The translations under genes were made by a program, and so were the position numbers. Below the pieces are notes generated by a model. That model saw nothing but the letters and a program-made list of their open reading frames with translations. It was not told the origin of the DNA and ran no database searches. A stretch of 64,000 nucleotides of DNA from contig NZ_CP147518.1 in NCBI RefSeq assembly GCF_037201965.1, forward strand, positions 2,665,001 to 2,729,000, read 5' to 3'. Source of the stretch: Spirosoma sp. SC4-14 (GTDB lineage Bacteria; Bacteroidota; Bacteroidia; Cytophagales; Spirosomataceae). Shown here piece by piece: positions 10,286 through 19,533 of this stretch (position 1 is its first letter; every line of letters starts with the position of its first letter).

Positions 10286-12508
10286 TCAGATATTCCACCA
10301 GTAAGTCCATTTCAAGACCAAAGCGCGGTTTTTGATCGAGAACAGGCCCGGAATGTCCTGACCGGGCTGCAACCCATTAGGCAGGTAGTTGTCGGTATAC
10401 ACCAGGAAAAAATCAGAAGCCGGTTTGTAACGCCATTGAATCCGGGCGTTGATGTTCATATTTTTCTGTTGCTGGTTGTATTGGATGAAGGTGGTCATGT
10501 AGAGCGTATTCGTAAGCGTAAGATCGAAGCGAGGGCTCACGAGCCAGATTTTTGTGGTTCCCCAGGGTTGGGGAAGCCGCAAATTGTTGTAATTGATGTT
10601 GACGGCCAGGCTCACATAGGGCTGAAAGCGATAGCCCAGATCGGTAACAATATTCAGTCGGGTCCCATTGGCATAATAACCACCATAGGAGGTTAAGATT
10701 CCATAGGTAAATACGCTCTGCGGCTTGGAAACAAACTGAAGACCCCAGGTAGTCCAGTTGTGTTCGGTACCGGTTGCCAGTGCCGTATTTCCAGTATTGG
10801 TTGGGTCGAATGGTTGCAGGAGCCGGACATAATCCGTAGTGAAGGAGGGGGTTAGCACACTGCGGCTTCGAAACGTGATGGCATAACTTAGCGTGCTTTC
10901 GTTATCGCTTTGTTTCCAGTTCGAATCAAAAAAATAGCTGGACGTCAGCGTTGGGCCGTGATTGAGAACACCGCTACCCGTTGGCAGAAAGGTATAACCC
11001 ACCGTGGCCAGTCCACGTTCATAACCGCGTCGGGGAACATACCCCACTTCGGCATTGTAGTTTTTGCCAACGATTTCTACCTGCCCATTAATAAGCCATT
11101 TACGGCTGAAATATTGCAAATTGCCAGAGTAAACGGCTGTGTTATTGGTTTTATTGGTGCTGTCCTGCGGGCTAAACGATTTGACATACAGGAGCTTACC
11201 ACTCCATAGGTTATTGGCAGAAGCCAGATTATATTCCAGACCAAGATTTCGGTTGAATCGGGAATAAAGCGATTTGTCGGTTACGGATGTATAATTGACC
11301 GATTCTTTATTCACCAGCATCATACCGATGTTGGAGCGGGCTCCGATCCGGCGCTGCAGAGCCATAACGGCGAAGTTTTGCGCTGGCAGACCAGTATTGT
11401 CTACCCGACCCGTTTCCATATCCATTACTCCCATGCGCCAGTCTTTATTGAGTTTGCCGCTAAGTCGGGCACCAAAGCGAATGGGAACACCGCCCAGACC
11501 GATGCGTCGGCTAAAGAATGGCCGGATGGTGGCATAGCCAAAATTGGCAAACTGGTCGCCGTTTTCCAGAAAAAATTGCCGTTTCTCCGGAAAAAATAAC
11601 TCATACCGGTTTAAATTAGTAACCTGCTGATCAACATCGACTTGCGAAAAGTCAGGATTGACCGTCAGATCCAGATTCAGCGACGACGTAACGGCCACTT
11701 TCGCATCCAGTCCGGCATTTAGCCGATTCTGGGTTGGCACCTGGTTATCGTAGTCGCGGTTTAGGCCCGTTAGCAGGTAAGGTATAATTGAAATATTTGG
11801 CCCCGGTTGTGGGGGAGCTTCGTCCCATATCAATACGCCGGTGAGCGCCAGCGAGGCCGTTGGAAACTGGCGCTGAATAGGTGTCCAGGACGATTTTTCG
11901 GTGGTTTTGAGATCCTGTCGGCTAAAATTGATACCCCATCGACGGATATCTTTTTTATAGCGAATGGTTTTGAACGGAATAGCCAGTTCAACCACATAGC
12001 GGTCGGGGTAGTTTCGTACCTCCGAAACCCATTTGTTATCCCAGCTCAGATTGGCTTTGCCTCCTTCGTAGAGTAAGCCATCCCACTGAGCGCCAGCCGC
12101 ATTCGTGCCAAACGTAAAGCCATTGGTTTGGTCGTCGAAGGTATCCATGAAAAAAATGAAGTTGTCATTCTTACCAAAAGCCCAGTCGCGCCGGAGCGAT
12201 TCAACCATGTAAGGTCCTTCAATATACCCATGGTAACAAACAGCACTCAGATAAATATTGCGGTCGTCGTACGTCATACGCACATCGGTCTGAACCCGGG
12301 CGCAACTGGTATCCATCGGCAACACCATCCAGAAATCAGTAGCCACTTCGGCATCTTTCCAGGCGGCTTCGTCGATAGACCCATCAATCTGAATTGGCGA
12401 TTGGGCGCGATGAATATGCAACTGATAGTTCTCGTTTTTCTTTTGAGCGAGTAGCCCCAAAGGCAAAAACAGTAAAAACGTAATTGAAATAGTAAGGGAA
12501 AGTTTCAC
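10286..12508 (-). CDS. DUF5916 protein with CBM9-like N-terminal domain
   Basis: A secreted protein of about 740 residues. After a signal peptide ending L-L-A-Q comes a carbohydrate-binding-module-9-like domain (I-Q-I-D-G-S-I-D-E-A-A-W-K-D-A-E), then a long beta-rich region typical of DUF5916, with N-P-D-F-S-Q-V-D-V-D-Q-Q-V and F-F-P-E-K-R-Q-F-F-L-E-N, probably forming an outer-membrane barrel. Start choice: an upstream TTG at 12610 falls inside the terminator of the preceding M14 gene, so the GTG at 12508, which opens straight into the signal peptide, is preferred. The function of the family is unknown. The CBM9-like part suggests glycan contact, but that is an inference. Confidence 0.8.
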   Translation of the reverse strand: MKLSLTISITFLLFLPLGLLAQKKNENYQLHIHRAQSPIQIDGSIDEAAWKDAEVATDFWMVLPMDTSCARVQTDVRMTYDDRNIYLSAVCYHGYIEGPYMVESLRRDWAFGKNDNFIFFMDTFDDQTNGFTFGTNAAGAQWDGLLYEGGKANLSWDNKWVSEVRNYPDRYVVELAIPFKTIRYKKDIRRWGINFSRQDLKTTEKSSWTPIQRQFPTASLALTGVLIWDEAPPQPGPNISIIPYLLTGLNRDYDNQVPTQNRLNAGLDAKVAVTSSLNLDLTVNPDFSQVDVDQQVTNLNRYELFFPEKRQFFLENGDQFANFGYATIRPFFSRRIGLGGVPIRFGARLSGKLNKDWRMGVMDMETGRVDNTGLPAQNFAVMALQRRIGARSNIGMMLVNKESVNYTSVTDKSLYSRFNRNLGLEYNLASANNLWSGKLLYVKSFSPQDSTNKTNNTAVYSGNLQYFSRKWLINGQVEIVGKNYNAEVGYVPRRGYERGLATVGYTFLPTGSGVLNHGPTLTSSYFFDSNWKQSDNESTLSYAITFRSRSVLTPSFTTDYVRLLQPFDPTNTGNTALATGTEHNWTTWGLQFVSKPQSVFTYGILTSYGGYYANGTRLNIVTDLGYRFQPYVSLAVNINYNNLRLPQPWGTTKIWLVSPRFDLTLTNTLYMTTFIQYNQQQKNMNINARIQWRYKPASDFFLVYTDNYLPNGLQPGQDIPGLFSIKNRALVLKWTYWWNI

Positions 12509-12590
12509 TAAATGACTGTCGGGTATAGAACCAGAGAAGAGAAAACGTATTCTTAAAAGCGCCGAGAACAACTTTTTTACCCCGTTCCCT

Positions 12591-12632
12591 AAAAAACATA
12601 CGGGCAACAACCTCCAGGTTATTGCCCGTATG
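12591..12632 (-). terminator. Rho-independent terminator of the M14 peptidase gene
   Basis: Arms 12597-12613 and 12616-12632 pair over 17 positions with one mismatch. Read leftward the stem is followed by T6 (A6 at 12591-12596). It lies 26 bp past the M14 stop codon. Confidence 0.85.
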
Positions 12633-12657
12633 ACGTTTATGGCTGGTTGATTTTGCC

Positions 12658-15213
12658 TTAATTGCCAACCATAAATACAGCATTGCCGAACAGCAATTTA
12701 CCATTATACCAGAATCCACGGAAAAGCGGATCATCGGCGAGGTAAACGATGCTGCCTCTGCCAAGATTCTGAACGCCCATCAGCAGGGTATTTTTTAACT
12801 TTTCTTTCGCATTTTTTCCCGAAAAACCAGCCACATAATTATCTGCTTTCAGATAGCCCACGTTCCAGCCATCTTTCAGGAAATCGAAGTTGAATGCGTT
12901 CTGAATCAGCGTGTAATAGCCTCCCGAAAGCCCAAAACCCAGTGGGTGAGTAGTATCAATATTGACCCGATAGATGCTGCCCGGAATATCGTCTGAAATG
13001 GCCACTCGCTCCCGGTCGCCGTAGGTTTTGAGCGAGTCGGCTGGATTACCCTTCTCTTTCCCTTTATCTTTTGGTTTTTCTTCCTTTTCTTTCAGGTCGA
13101 AGCCATCCTTACCGGCCAGAAACGAAGCCGCCCGTTCCATTGCAATCAGTTTGCCACCGGCCCGGATCCATTCTTTCATGGCCGACAGCGATCGATCGTT
13201 CAGATATCGACTATAATTATAATTGGTCGGCAAAATCAGAACATCGAGTTTGCTCCATTGAATGTCGGCTAAAGAAGTACCATTGACGAGCGTAATGGGG
13301 TAGTTTAACTCCTGATCGAAATAATGCCAGACTTCGCCCGCCGAGGGAGGAGGTGTTCCATCGCCCACCACCAGAGCAACCCGAGGGGCTTTCAGACCCG
13401 TTACGAAATCGGAGCCAAAGTCAGATCCTTTGGCAACAAATCCCGTTTGAACCGGAGTAATGTCGGCACTGGTTTTGGCTGCTTCGGCCTGGACGATGCC
13501 GTCGAAGCGGTCGCCAAAGCGTTCGTTACCCGCGCGAGTGATAATGAGTGTGCCCGATGGATACGTTTTATCGTCCAGTTCAAACGGTTTTTCGGCGGCT
13601 CTTACCCGAACTTTCTGTTTCAACAGCCCTGCCAGCATCTGCACGGCGGGTAACGATTGCCAGCGAACAACGTAAGCATAGGGTTTTGTGACGGTACTGG
13701 AGGCTGGTTTGCTGGCCGTAGGGATAGGGCCAGGTGTCAGGCGTGTAGTCAGCCCATAGGTTTGCAAGCCAAAGGCGTAGGGCAACGACCAGGCCGTAAT
13801 ATCATACGTGGCTGAATCTTCCAGATTGGAGTTTGGTTCGAACAGGATTTTGAGTAGTGTTGATTTAGGCTGATAGGCGCTAATCAGCATGTCTTCAGCA
13901 GCTACCGAAACCGTTTTGTCATTTTTCTGAGTCGTATAGTTGAATCCTGCCAATGTTTGGGCTTTCCCTGCATAGCCATACGTGATTTTATTACGGTCAA
14001 GCAGTTGCTGTAGTGCCTTAAGACGCCCGGCATCTCCATTCGATTTAATGATATACGTTTTATAGGGACCTACTGGCGAGTTTCGCGATTTGTCGAAAAA
14101 CTGACCAAATTCTTTTACCACTTCGGCAGGTCGATCGGCAACGGATTCGAGCGTGGCAATACTGGCAGTATAGTGGTGGTCGATTCGCTGACGAAGGGTA
14201 AGCGTGTCGCCATCCTGTTTTTCGATAGCAAGACCGGCTCTTGAGTTGCCACCCTGTTCGTAGGTCATACCAATAGCGCCATTATAAGTGGGATAGGTAT
14301 CACCATAGCTGGGATAGAACAGGTCAAAACGTTCGCGGGTGTAGTAGAGCCAGCCATTACGGTCGAAATAGCGGCTGCAATATTGGCCAATGGTTTGCTG
14401 AAACTGGCGTTGAAATGGTGTAATGTCTTCGTGATAGGGCTTGGCTGAAGGGGCAAAATAGTAAGGGCTCTCTACCCCCATCTCATGAAAGTCGCCGTGC
14501 AGATGAGGCATCCATTGCTGATACAGTGCCATCCGGTGCTGGGTAATTTCCTGGGTTTGCCAGGCCCAGTCGCGGTTGGGGTCGAAGAGGTAGTGGGTAT
14601 AGCGACCACCCGGCCAGGGTTCAACGTGCTCGCGGGCAAAAGGCGTTGGATTAGGGTTCTGACCCATCATCTGATTGTACCAGTTCACATAGCGGTCATG
14701 CCCATCGGGATTTAAGCCAGGGTCCAGAATAACCACCGTCGTGTTCATGATTTTCTGGGAAACTGCATCAGTGGGGTCCAGTAGCCTATATAGCACTTCC
14801 ATAAAGGCTTCCGAGCTAACAGCCTCGTTACCATGAACGTTGTAGCTAAGCCAGGCTATGGGAGGCTGGTTAGTACCCGACGGCTGGCCATCGAGCATGC
14901 CAATCCGCTTCAGATTATTGGTTCTGATTTCGTCAAGTCGGGCCATGTTGGCTTCAGACGCAACAGCAACGGCCATTAACTGGCGTCCCTCGTGTGTTGT
15001 GCCATAGGGAAGTAGCCTGACGCGGGCAGGCATTTGTCGGGCCACCTGCTGGGCATAGGCCAGAACGCGATAATGAGGAGTAAAACGCTCGCCAATTTTA
15101 TAGCCGAGAAATTGAGCGGGAGAATCCGGACGGGAAGACGAATTGCTGGAGGTTTGCGATGAAGCCGTCAGCGACGTAAGTGCCAGGACCGCCAGTAGAA
15201 AAAGATGTTTCAT
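12658..15213 (-). CDS. M14-family zinc carboxypeptidase, secreted
   Basis: An 851-residue protein with a clear signal peptide (M-K-H-L-F-L-L-A-V-L-A-L, ending A-S-S-Q). The peptidase M14 fold lies in the first half: the zinc ligands H127 and E130 in V-H-G-N-E, then L-N-P-D-G-H-D-R-Y, D-P-N-R-D-W and H-G-D-F-H-E-M-G, which supplies the third ligand region. The C-terminal half has no catalytic motif I can name but includes a Lys/Glu-rich linker (K-E-K-E-E-K-P-K-D-K) near residue 710 and a glutamine-amidotransferase-like beta/alpha section. It should cut C-terminal residues from peptides outside the cytoplasm. It ends in a good terminator and appears monocistronic. Confidence 0.88.
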   Translation of the reverse strand: MKHLFLLAVLALTSLTASSQTSSNSSSRPDSPAQFLGYKIGERFTPHYRVLAYAQQVARQMPARVRLLPYGTTHEGRQLMAVAVASEANMARLDEIRTNNLKRIGMLDGQPSGTNQPPIAWLSYNVHGNEAVSSEAFMEVLYRLLDPTDAVSQKIMNTTVVILDPGLNPDGHDRYVNWYNQMMGQNPNPTPFAREHVEPWPGGRYTHYLFDPNRDWAWQTQEITQHRMALYQQWMPHLHGDFHEMGVESPYYFAPSAKPYHEDITPFQRQFQQTIGQYCSRYFDRNGWLYYTRERFDLFYPSYGDTYPTYNGAIGMTYEQGGNSRAGLAIEKQDGDTLTLRQRIDHHYTASIATLESVADRPAEVVKEFGQFFDKSRNSPVGPYKTYIIKSNGDAGRLKALQQLLDRNKITYGYAGKAQTLAGFNYTTQKNDKTVSVAAEDMLISAYQPKSTLLKILFEPNSNLEDSATYDITAWSLPYAFGLQTYGLTTRLTPGPIPTASKPASSTVTKPYAYVVRWQSLPAVQMLAGLLKQKVRVRAAEKPFELDDKTYPSGTLIITRAGNERFGDRFDGIVQAEAAKTSADITPVQTGFVAKGSDFGSDFVTGLKAPRVALVVGDGTPPPSAGEVWHYFDQELNYPITLVNGTSLADIQWSKLDVLILPTNYNYSRYLNDRSLSAMKEWIRAGGKLIAMERAASFLAGKDGFDLKEKEEKPKDKGKEKGNPADSLKTYGDRERVAISDDIPGSIYRVNIDTTHPLGFGLSGGYYTLIQNAFNFDFLKDGWNVGYLKADNYVAGFSGKNAKEKLKNTLLMGVQNLGRGSIVYLADDPLFRGFWYNGKLLFGNAVFMVGN

Positions 15214-15247
15214 GTATGCGGTAAAAAAGTTAGAAAGCTAACATCCT

Positions 15248-15255
15248 CAAAAATA
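15248..15255 (-). promoter_or_regulatory. Candidate -7 box TATTTTTG for the M14 gene
   Basis: On the minus strand TATTTTTG matches TAnnTTTG about 35 bp before the M14 ATG at 15213. No clear -33 element is seen. Confidence 0.35.
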
Positions 15256-15306
15256 GTAGTAAATCGTTCCAGAAAACTTTTTTTGAAAATTTTTTTGCGG
15301 TGGGTA

Positions 15307-15336
15307 TTGCATTATAAAAACATCTGCCTACCTTTG
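15307..15336 (+). promoter_or_regulatory. tRNA-Glu promoter: TTG-N19-TACCTTTG
   Basis: TTG at 15307-15309, a 19-bp spacer and TACCTTTG at 15329-15336 give a near-ideal Bacteroidota housekeeping promoter. Transcription would begin near 15343, leaving about a 50-nt leader before the mature tRNA. Confidence 0.7.
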
Positions 15337-15396
15337 CACCACGATTCGCCAACGCAGCGGCAACAAAGCTAAAACGTTGGGTCTTGGTTACAAGAC

Positions 15397-15468
15397 GGCC
15401 GATTCGTCTAGCGGTTAGGACATCGCCCTTTCACGGCGGTAACACGGGTTCGATTCCCGTATCGGTCA
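15397..15468 (+). tRNA. tRNA-Glu (anticodon UUC)
   Basis: A complete 72-nt cloverleaf. The acceptor stem GGCCGAT pairs with ATCGGTC (one G-U). The anticodon stem TCGCC/GGCGG encloses CTTTCAC with anticodon TTC at 15430-15432. The T arm is ACGGG-TTCGATT-CCCGT. Discriminator base A is at 15468. CCA is not encoded. Confidence 0.97.
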
Positions 15469-15483
15469 CTAACATTTGAATTG

Positions 15484-15517
15484 AAAGCCCCAAATTCACC
15501 AGAATTTGGGGCTTTTT
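15484..15517 (+). terminator. Intrinsic terminator of tRNA-Glu
   Basis: A 14-bp perfect stem (15484-15497 with 15502-15515), a 4-nt loop ACCA and a T5 run, starting 15 bp after the tRNA. Confidence 0.9.
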
Positions 15518-15698
15518 CATTCTATATGCCTGGCTGATCGGCGGTCTAGCCTCTGTATCGATGCCTGATTTGAAAGGGCACCGATTGCCGTTGGGAAGGG
15601 GTAATAGGAACTCGCTACCGCTATGGGCAAGTTAATTCTTTGGCTGAAAATCGGTTAGCAGAAATTTGGACATTTTATAGATTGGTTGCCTGACCAGT

Positions 15699-16619
15699 CT
15701 ATACGATTTCATCAAATAGCCGTAGCCCGGTCAGTACCCGACTGCGGGTGGGAGTATTTTTAAAATAGCGATTAAAATCGAGCCAGGCCCATATGTCGGC
15801 AATTGTAAGACTAAAGTCACCCGCTGCCTGCCAGAGTGATACGCCAGATAAACGGAAACGAATAAATAGCGGAAAGTTTTTTCTGAATTTATAGTTAGTT
15901 TCTATACCATAACTGTTGGTCAGAACGTCGACCAGGGAGGGAACATTTTCGGGCTGGTGTGCATACAAAGCATCATAGAGCGATGCAGCTATATAACGCT
16001 GTTGGATCTGAGTAGACGCATACAGAACTTCATTCCGGTTAGTCCTGAAGTGCAGATAAGCTGGCTTTTGTAGCCAAAGCGCAATCTGCATGGCAATCAT
16101 CTGGTGAAGGGTTCTCAGTTTAATTTTTGAGGATTCCTGATCCAGAAATGGCTCAAACGAAAGCGTAAACAGATCTATACAATTAGCGATCGAAGGATTG
16201 GTAAATACCACGCTTGGCGCATCCAGTTGATTCAGCGCATATAGGCAATAGCGAATAATTTTATACCAGTGAGTTTCTTTAAGGACGATAGTGGGGTAAA
16301 ACTCTATTTTGTAGCCCAGTATCGTATTGATAGATCTATTCTGTGCTTCCAGAAGTTCGTCGAAAGCGTCTCGTTGTGTTATACCATTGATACGGTGACG
16401 AAAGAAAAGAGTTTGATCAGCCCAGTCGGTAATTCGTGGACTTAATGTTTTTAGCAGCATAGACCGAAATCCGTTCCGTTTAGACCGATTGTGGCTGTTT
16501 CTGATCGCCATTGTTACCATATCGGTCAACGCCAGCAACGATAGACTGCCAGATAGCAGTGTTTCGGGGGAGTGGTTTACGGTTGCCTCTGTAGGTGTTT
16601 TTACCATGGTGCTTTGCAT
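15699..16619 (-). CDS. Unrecognised 306-residue protein
   Basis: I do not recognise this gene. The product is rich in Leu, Ile, Tyr, Arg and Asn. It has no signal peptide, no clear membrane helix and no known catalytic motif. The middle and C-terminal parts look alpha-helical (for example L-H-Q-M-I-A-M-Q-I-A-L-W-L and I-A-D-I-W-A-W-L-D-F-N). A Met at residue 5 is an alternative start. It stands alone between tRNA-Glu and a 534-bp AT-rich gap. Its base composition looks lower in GC than its neighbours, which suggests a recent or lineage-specific gene. Confidence 0.6.
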   Translation of the reverse strand: MQSTMVKTPTEATVNHSPETLLSGSLSLLALTDMVTMAIRNSHNRSKRNGFRSMLLKTLSPRITDWADQTLFFRHRINGITQRDAFDELLEAQNRSINTILGYKIEFYPTIVLKETHWYKIIRYCLYALNQLDAPSVVFTNPSIANCIDLFTLSFEPFLDQESSKIKLRTLHQMIAMQIALWLQKPAYLHFRTNRNEVLYASTQIQQRYIAASLYDALYAHQPENVPSLVDVLTNSYGIETNYKFRKNFPLFIRFRLSGVSLWQAAGDFSLTIADIWAWLDFNRYFKNTPTRSRVLTGLRLFDEIV

Positions 16620-17153
16620 CAGCTATTTGTATTCATGGCATATTCTGTTTTGGAAAATGCAGAAGCTGCTTAATCCGTCAATAGCATAAAGTAGTATACA
16701 GTACTCTTTTAGTAGGGTATTATAAAGTATCTAAAAGGCGATTCGATTAAAATAATATATATTAAAAAGTACAGTTCTGGTGGTATGTATAAAAAATGTT
16801 TAAAAAATTAGTGATACTAAATGATAAAATTTAAATGTTGATAATTATGCAATTATAGAAATAACCATAATTATATTGTTACCGATAGATAGAAAAAATA
16901 ACATTATATATATCTTACTTCATAGTGTGTACTTACTATTAAGTTTCATTCGGCAATTGATGATTCCTGGGTTTTTAATGTGTTCTAATCGTTACCTATC
17001 CGGAGTGTATGTGAAGTGAGCTGAATTTGAGCGGTAGGTTTTAGTATTTATCTGGAATTAACAGGTAGGTGCTTAATTTAATTTGGAATAATTCTAAATC
17101 TAAAAGTACTTTGCAACGCCAATCCACCAGATGCTGGTGCTTATCTGAAGGCA
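16620..17153. other. AT-rich non-coding gap
   Basis: No credible gene or RNA is visible in these 534 bases. The central part (about 16690-16930) is extremely AT-rich and holds a weak 9-bp inverted repeat (16841-16849 with 16866-16874). The right end carries the promoter of the imelysin operon. Confidence 0.6.
17082..17113 (+). promoter_or_regulatory. Candidate promoter of the imelysin-TonB operon
   Basis: TTTG at 17082-17085, a 21-bp spacer and TACTTTG at 17107-17113, one base short of the TAnnTTTG consensus, lie 40 bp before the first ATG. No obvious Fur-type palindrome was found around it. Confidence 0.5.
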
Positions 17154-18275
17154 ATGCGATTTATGTCACTACGTTACATTTGGAGTTGTTTATTGATCCT
17201 GGCTACTACTGGAGTCCTTATTCTGGCCTGTTCATCGCCCGGTGAAGACATGAATACGGGAACGCAATTTGACCGTAAAGCCATGTTGCAGCAGTACGCC
17301 GATAATCTGATTCGTCCTGCATTTCAACTTCTTCAGGCCAACACAACTCTTCTCAACACAACCGTTGACGCGTTTGTGAGTGCACCAACTGCCGATAAAT
17401 TAGCAACGCTACAAACTGTCTGGCTGGCAACACACACTTCATTTCAGGCGGCCAATGCCTATAATTTTGGTCCGGCAGGAGAGTCGGGGAGCCGAATGGC
17501 GCTGGTTCAGGAAATTGGTACGTTTCCGGTAAGTACGACTAAAATCGAAGCAACTATCCCCAAAGGAACTTATACCCTAACCGATGCCAACTACGACGCT
17601 CGTGGCCTGCTGGCGATCGAATACCTCATTTTTGATGTCAGTGGCGACAATAGCCGGATTCTTTCTTCATTGCAGAGCGTAAATCGGCAGGCATATCTGA
17701 AAGCATTGGCGACCAATGTTAAGCAGCGGGTCGATGATGTCGTGACCGGCTGGGATACATATGTAACAACCTTTGTTAGCAGCAACGGTACTGAAGCCGG
17801 TAGTTCAACATCCGAACTCTACAACGAATTTATTCGTAGCTACGAGAGTATAAAAAATTATAAAGTCGGGTTGCCGCTGGGGGCTCGTGCCGGACAGACG
17901 GCCCCTCAACCCAATCTGGCCGAAGGCTATTACAGCAATCAGTCACTCACGTTCATCAATGCCCATCTGAACGCGATCGAAAACATCTGGCGCGGCAAAT
18001 CGGCCGACAAGGATGGTATAGGTTTTCAGGAATATCTGCAACAGGTAGAAGGTGGGCCAGCCCTGATTGCCAACACCGAAGCCGAACTGGCCCAAATTCA
18101 TCGGGCCCTGGAAGCCCTGAATGGAAAGACATCGCTAACCCAGCAGATAACGACGAATAAGTCGGCGGTTGATGCACTCTACACCGAGCTTCAGAAAAAC
18201 ACACGCTACTTCAAAAGTGACATGTCGTCGTTGTTAGGCATTGCTATAACCTTCAGCAGTGGCGACGGCGATTAA
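17154..18275 (+). CDS. Imelysin-like lipoprotein with altered GxHxxE motif
   Basis: A 373-residue protein with a lipoprotein signal (L-I-L-A-C, Cys26) followed by an all-helical imelysin/peptidase-M75-type domain. Imelysin-like proteins are implicated in bacterial iron uptake (EfeO and IrpA relatives). The signature G-x-H-x-x-E is changed here: residues 151-156 read G-L-L-A-I-E, so Leu153 replaces the metal-site His while Glu156 is kept. The next gene, 11 bp downstream, encodes a paralogue with the intact motif, so the two may form a pair in which this one binds a partner rather than metal, or binds metal differently. It is the first gene of the operon that ends in the TonB receptor. Confidence 0.87.
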   Translation: MRFMSLRYIWSCLLILATTGVLILACSSPGEDMNTGTQFDRKAMLQQYADNLIRPAFQLLQANTTLLNTTVDAFVSAPTADKLATLQTVWLATHTSFQAANAYNFGPAGESGSRMALVQEIGTFPVSTTKIEATIPKGTYTLTDANYDARGLLAIEYLIFDVSGDNSRILSSLQSVNRQAYLKALATNVKQRVDDVVTGWDTYVTTFVSSNGTEAGSSTSELYNEFIRSYESIKNYKVGLPLGARAGQTAPQPNLAEGYYSNQSLTFINAHLNAIENIWRGKSADKDGIGFQEYLQQVEGGPALIANTEAELAQIHRALEALNGKTSLTQQITTNKSAVDALYTELQKNTRYFKSDMSSLLGIAITFSSGDGD

Positions 18276-18286
18276 TGTAAACGATT

Positions 18287-19459
18287 ATGAAACGAACACT
18301 TACCTACCTTTCTCTGGCTGCCCTACTGACGCTGGCAGGTTGTAAAGACGAAAGTAATCCCTCAACGGTACCATCGACGGATGAACTCGAAAAAGCAGCA
18401 CTGACCAACTATGCCAATCTGGTTTATGCCAATTATTCGGATGCTTACGACGGAGCCAAAGCCATGAGCGATAAAATTAATGCCTTTCTGGCTGCACCAT
18501 CGGCGGCTGGGCTGGATGCGGCCCGGCAGGCCTGGCGCGATGCTCGTGTGCCTTATGGCCAAACGGAAGCATTCCGGTTTTATGGTGGACCTATCGATGG
18601 CGACAATGGACCGGAAAGCTATATCAACGGCTGGCCGCTCGACGAATCGTATATCGATTATGTGAAAGGCAGCCCTACGGCTGGTATCATCAACGATCCT
18701 GCGACCTATCCGACCATTACGAAGCAGTTGCTGATCGATCTGAACGAGAAAGACTCCGAAACGCACCTGAGCACTGGCTGGCATGCCATCGAATTTCTGC
18801 TGTGGGGGCAGGATTTTAACGCCAATGGCCCTGGCGACCGTTCGTATACCGACTACACCACAGCTACCAATGCAACCCGGCGGGGCGAGTACCTGAAAGC
18901 CGTTACTGAACTCTTGCTCGATCAGTTGGGCGAAGTAAGGGACGCCTGGCAAACCGATGCTGCCTATCGGAAAGAGTTTACCACAACGGGCGATACGAAA
19001 ACCATGCTGTCGAATATGTTTCGGGGCATTGCTGCACTGAGTAAAGGAGAACTGGCAGGTGAGCGTCTGGCCGTAGCCCTGGCCAGCCACGACCAGGAAG
19101 ATGAGCATTCCTGCTTCAGCGACAACACGCACGTGGATATTGCCATGAATTTTAAAGGCATTCAGAATGTGTATATGGGTACCTACGCCCGCACCGATGG
19201 CACCGTAATCAAAGGAACTGGTCTGGCCGACATTGTGGCGCAGGTGAGTGCGCAAAAAAATCAGGCTGTTCTGAATGCGTTCGGCAGTACGCAAACCAGC
19301 GTCGACAAAATTGTGGCGAATGCGCCATTTGATCAGGAGATTCTGACCGATGCGGGTGGCTACATTGCCGCTACCATTGATGGCCTGCGGACATTGAGCG
19401 ATCGGATTGTAGATGCTGCATTCTCGCTGGGTATTCAGGTGAACGGAAATACCGAATAG
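18287..19459 (+). CDS. Imelysin-family lipoprotein, intact GxHxxE
   Basis: A 390-residue lipoprotein (L-T-L-A-G-C, Cys19) of the imelysin/M75 family. The metal motif is complete: G164-W-H166-A-I-E169, followed by F-L-L-W-G-Q-D as in the canonical family. A second typical segment is H-S-C-F-S-D-N-T-H near residue 270. Despite the old peptidase label, imelysin relatives are regarded as periplasmic or surface metal-binding proteins. It probably delivers iron or another metal to the TonB receptor of the same operon (22402). It is a divergent paralogue of the preceding gene, from which it is separated by 11 bp. Confidence 0.92.
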   Translation: MKRTLTYLSLAALLTLAGCKDESNPSTVPSTDELEKAALTNYANLVYANYSDAYDGAKAMSDKINAFLAAPSAAGLDAARQAWRDARVPYGQTEAFRFYGGPIDGDNGPESYINGWPLDESYIDYVKGSPTAGIINDPATYPTITKQLLIDLNEKDSETHLSTGWHAIEFLLWGQDFNANGPGDRSYTDYTTATNATRRGEYLKAVTELLLDQLGEVRDAWQTDAAYRKEFTTTGDTKTMLSNMFRGIAALSKGELAGERLAVALASHDQEDEHSCFSDNTHVDIAMNFKGIQNVYMGTYARTDGTVIKGTGLADIVAQVSAQKNQAVLNAFGSTQTSVDKIVANAPFDQEILTDAGGYIAATIDGLRTLSDRIVDAAFSLGIQVNGNTE

Positions 19460-19533
19460 ACTAATTTTTTATAGAGCGCGGTGCGAAGTGTAGTCTATCC
19501 GGGCTTCGTTTCGTACTGCGTTCTGTCAGTATA

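Noticed and set aside
12509..12610. Upstream TTG start for the DUF5916 gene
   Set aside because: The TTG at 12610 lies in the stem of the M14 terminator, and the extra 34 residues are not signal-like.
15397..15468. tRNA-Glu 3' end as an integration attachment site
   Set aside because: I found no direct repeat of the tRNA 3' end and no integrase in the window.
18362..19294. 310-codon open frame on the minus strand
   Set aside because: It is entirely antisense to the intact imelysin gene 18287-19459, which has a lipobox and the family motif. The frame is a codon-bias shadow.
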